DNA of 6,329 nucleotides, taken from JAUZQZ01 sp964624255. GTDB lineage: Bacteria > Pseudomonadota > Zetaproteobacteria > Mariprofundales > Mariprofundaceae. Location: contig CAZUWV010000082.1 in the NCBI GenBank assembly GCA_964624255.1, forward strand, positions 1-6,329, written 5' to 3'. The stretch's first letter is position 1. The number at the start of each line of letters is the position of its first letter. Positions 6,030 through 6,329 of this stretch are shown here, piece after piece. Under the pieces are notes generated by a model that was not told the origin of the DNA, did no database searches, and saw nothing but the letters and a program-made list of their open reading frames with translations. A program made the translations under genes and the position numbers.

Positions 6030-6329
6030 ATGAACGCACAGACTCAATCGCCATCGCCGCCACCCTCACTGATGAAACTTCGGCAACTGCTGGGTGAACG
6101 TATCCTGATTCTGGATGGTGCCATGGGTACGATGATCCAGCGGCACGGGTTGAGTGAGGAAGGTTATCGCGGTGAACGTTTCGCCGACTGGCCCTCCGAG
6201 CTGAAAGGTAACAATGATCTCCTGAGTTTGACGCAGCCGGATATCATCCGCCATATTCATACCGCCTATCTGGGTGCCGGAGCCGACATCATCGAGACCA
6301 ATACCTTTAATTCCAACGCCGCCTCCATG
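6030..6329 (+). CDS. metH: Cobalamin-dependent methionine synthase, N-terminal 100 codons, truncated by window edge
   Basis: MetH transfers a methyl group from methyltetrahydrofolate to homocysteine through bound cobalamin, in the cytoplasm. The visible part is the start of the homocysteine-binding barrel. It shows DGAMGTMIQ (residues 29-37), RGERFADWP (47-55), GNNDLL (60-65), TQPDII (68-73) and GADIIETNTFNS (84-95), a signature typical of MetH and not of MetE. The zinc-ligand cysteines and the folate, cobalamin and reactivation domains lie beyond the window. The ATG at 6030 follows GGGAG (6021-6025) by 4 nt, which is slightly short; an ATG at 6072 is in frame and would remove a proline- and serine-rich 14-residue extension. 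An ATG at 6011 is out of frame. The gene shares direction with the cyclase but is separated by 228 bp and the palindrome, so it is probably a separate transcription unit. Confidence 0.95.
   Translation, partial: MNAQTQSPSPPPSLMKLRQLLGERILILDGAMGTMIQRHGLSEEGYRGERFADWPSELKGNNDLLSLTQPDIIRHIHTAYLGAGADIIETNTFNSNAASM

Overview
The window reads as chromosomal DNA of a Gram-negative proteobacterium. It carries a PBP1A-type peptidoglycan synthase, a type IV pilus/type II secretion ATPase, cobalamin-dependent methionine synthase, and PilZ and class III cyclase signalling proteins. The sequence alone does not settle class or genus. Nothing indicates a phage, plasmid or CRISPR locus; gene density and codon use look like core or near-core genome.

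Layout, left to right. (1) 1-1823, plus strand: the C-terminal 606 residues of a class A penicillin-binding protein (PBP1A), cut by the window edge in the last part of the transglycosylase domain and with a complete transpeptidase domain. (2) 1824-1897: a 74-bp convergent gap with a nested hairpin. (3) 1898-4225, minus strand: a 775-residue GspE/PilB-family ATPase with about 200 extra N-terminal residues. These form two related beta-rich modules, then four tandem MshEN-type helical repeats, then a T2SSE_N region and the hexameric ATPase core. (4) 4226-4336: a 111-bp divergent intergenic region with a good minus-strand promoter and a possible 20-codon upstream ORF. (5) 4337-4744, plus: a single-domain PilZ protein with an intact c-di-GMP signature. 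(6) 4728-5801, plus: a membrane-anchored class III nucleotidyl cyclase overlapping the PilZ gene by 17 nt. (7) 5802-6029: intergenic, dominated by a 162-bp imperfect palindrome with near-identical ends. (8) 6030-6329, plus: the first 100 codons of metH.

How the genes may work together (inference). The central divergent cluster places two c-di-GMP-type modules (MshEN repeats in the ATPase, a PilZ protein) beside a cyclase that should make cAMP. It looks like a second-messenger-controlled surface-motor locus, such as pilus extension or secretion. PBP1A genes often neighbour the pilMNOPQ operon in proteobacteria, so pilus genes may lie just to the left of this window. The metH gene is probably an unrelated neighbour, separated by the palindromic repeat.

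The most unusual items are the N-terminal architecture of the ATPase (four MshEN-like units, only the last two with the arginine-led signature, preceded by a duplicated uncharacterised module), the 162-bp palindrome whose right end may supply part of the metH promoter, and the tight coupling of the PilZ and cyclase genes.
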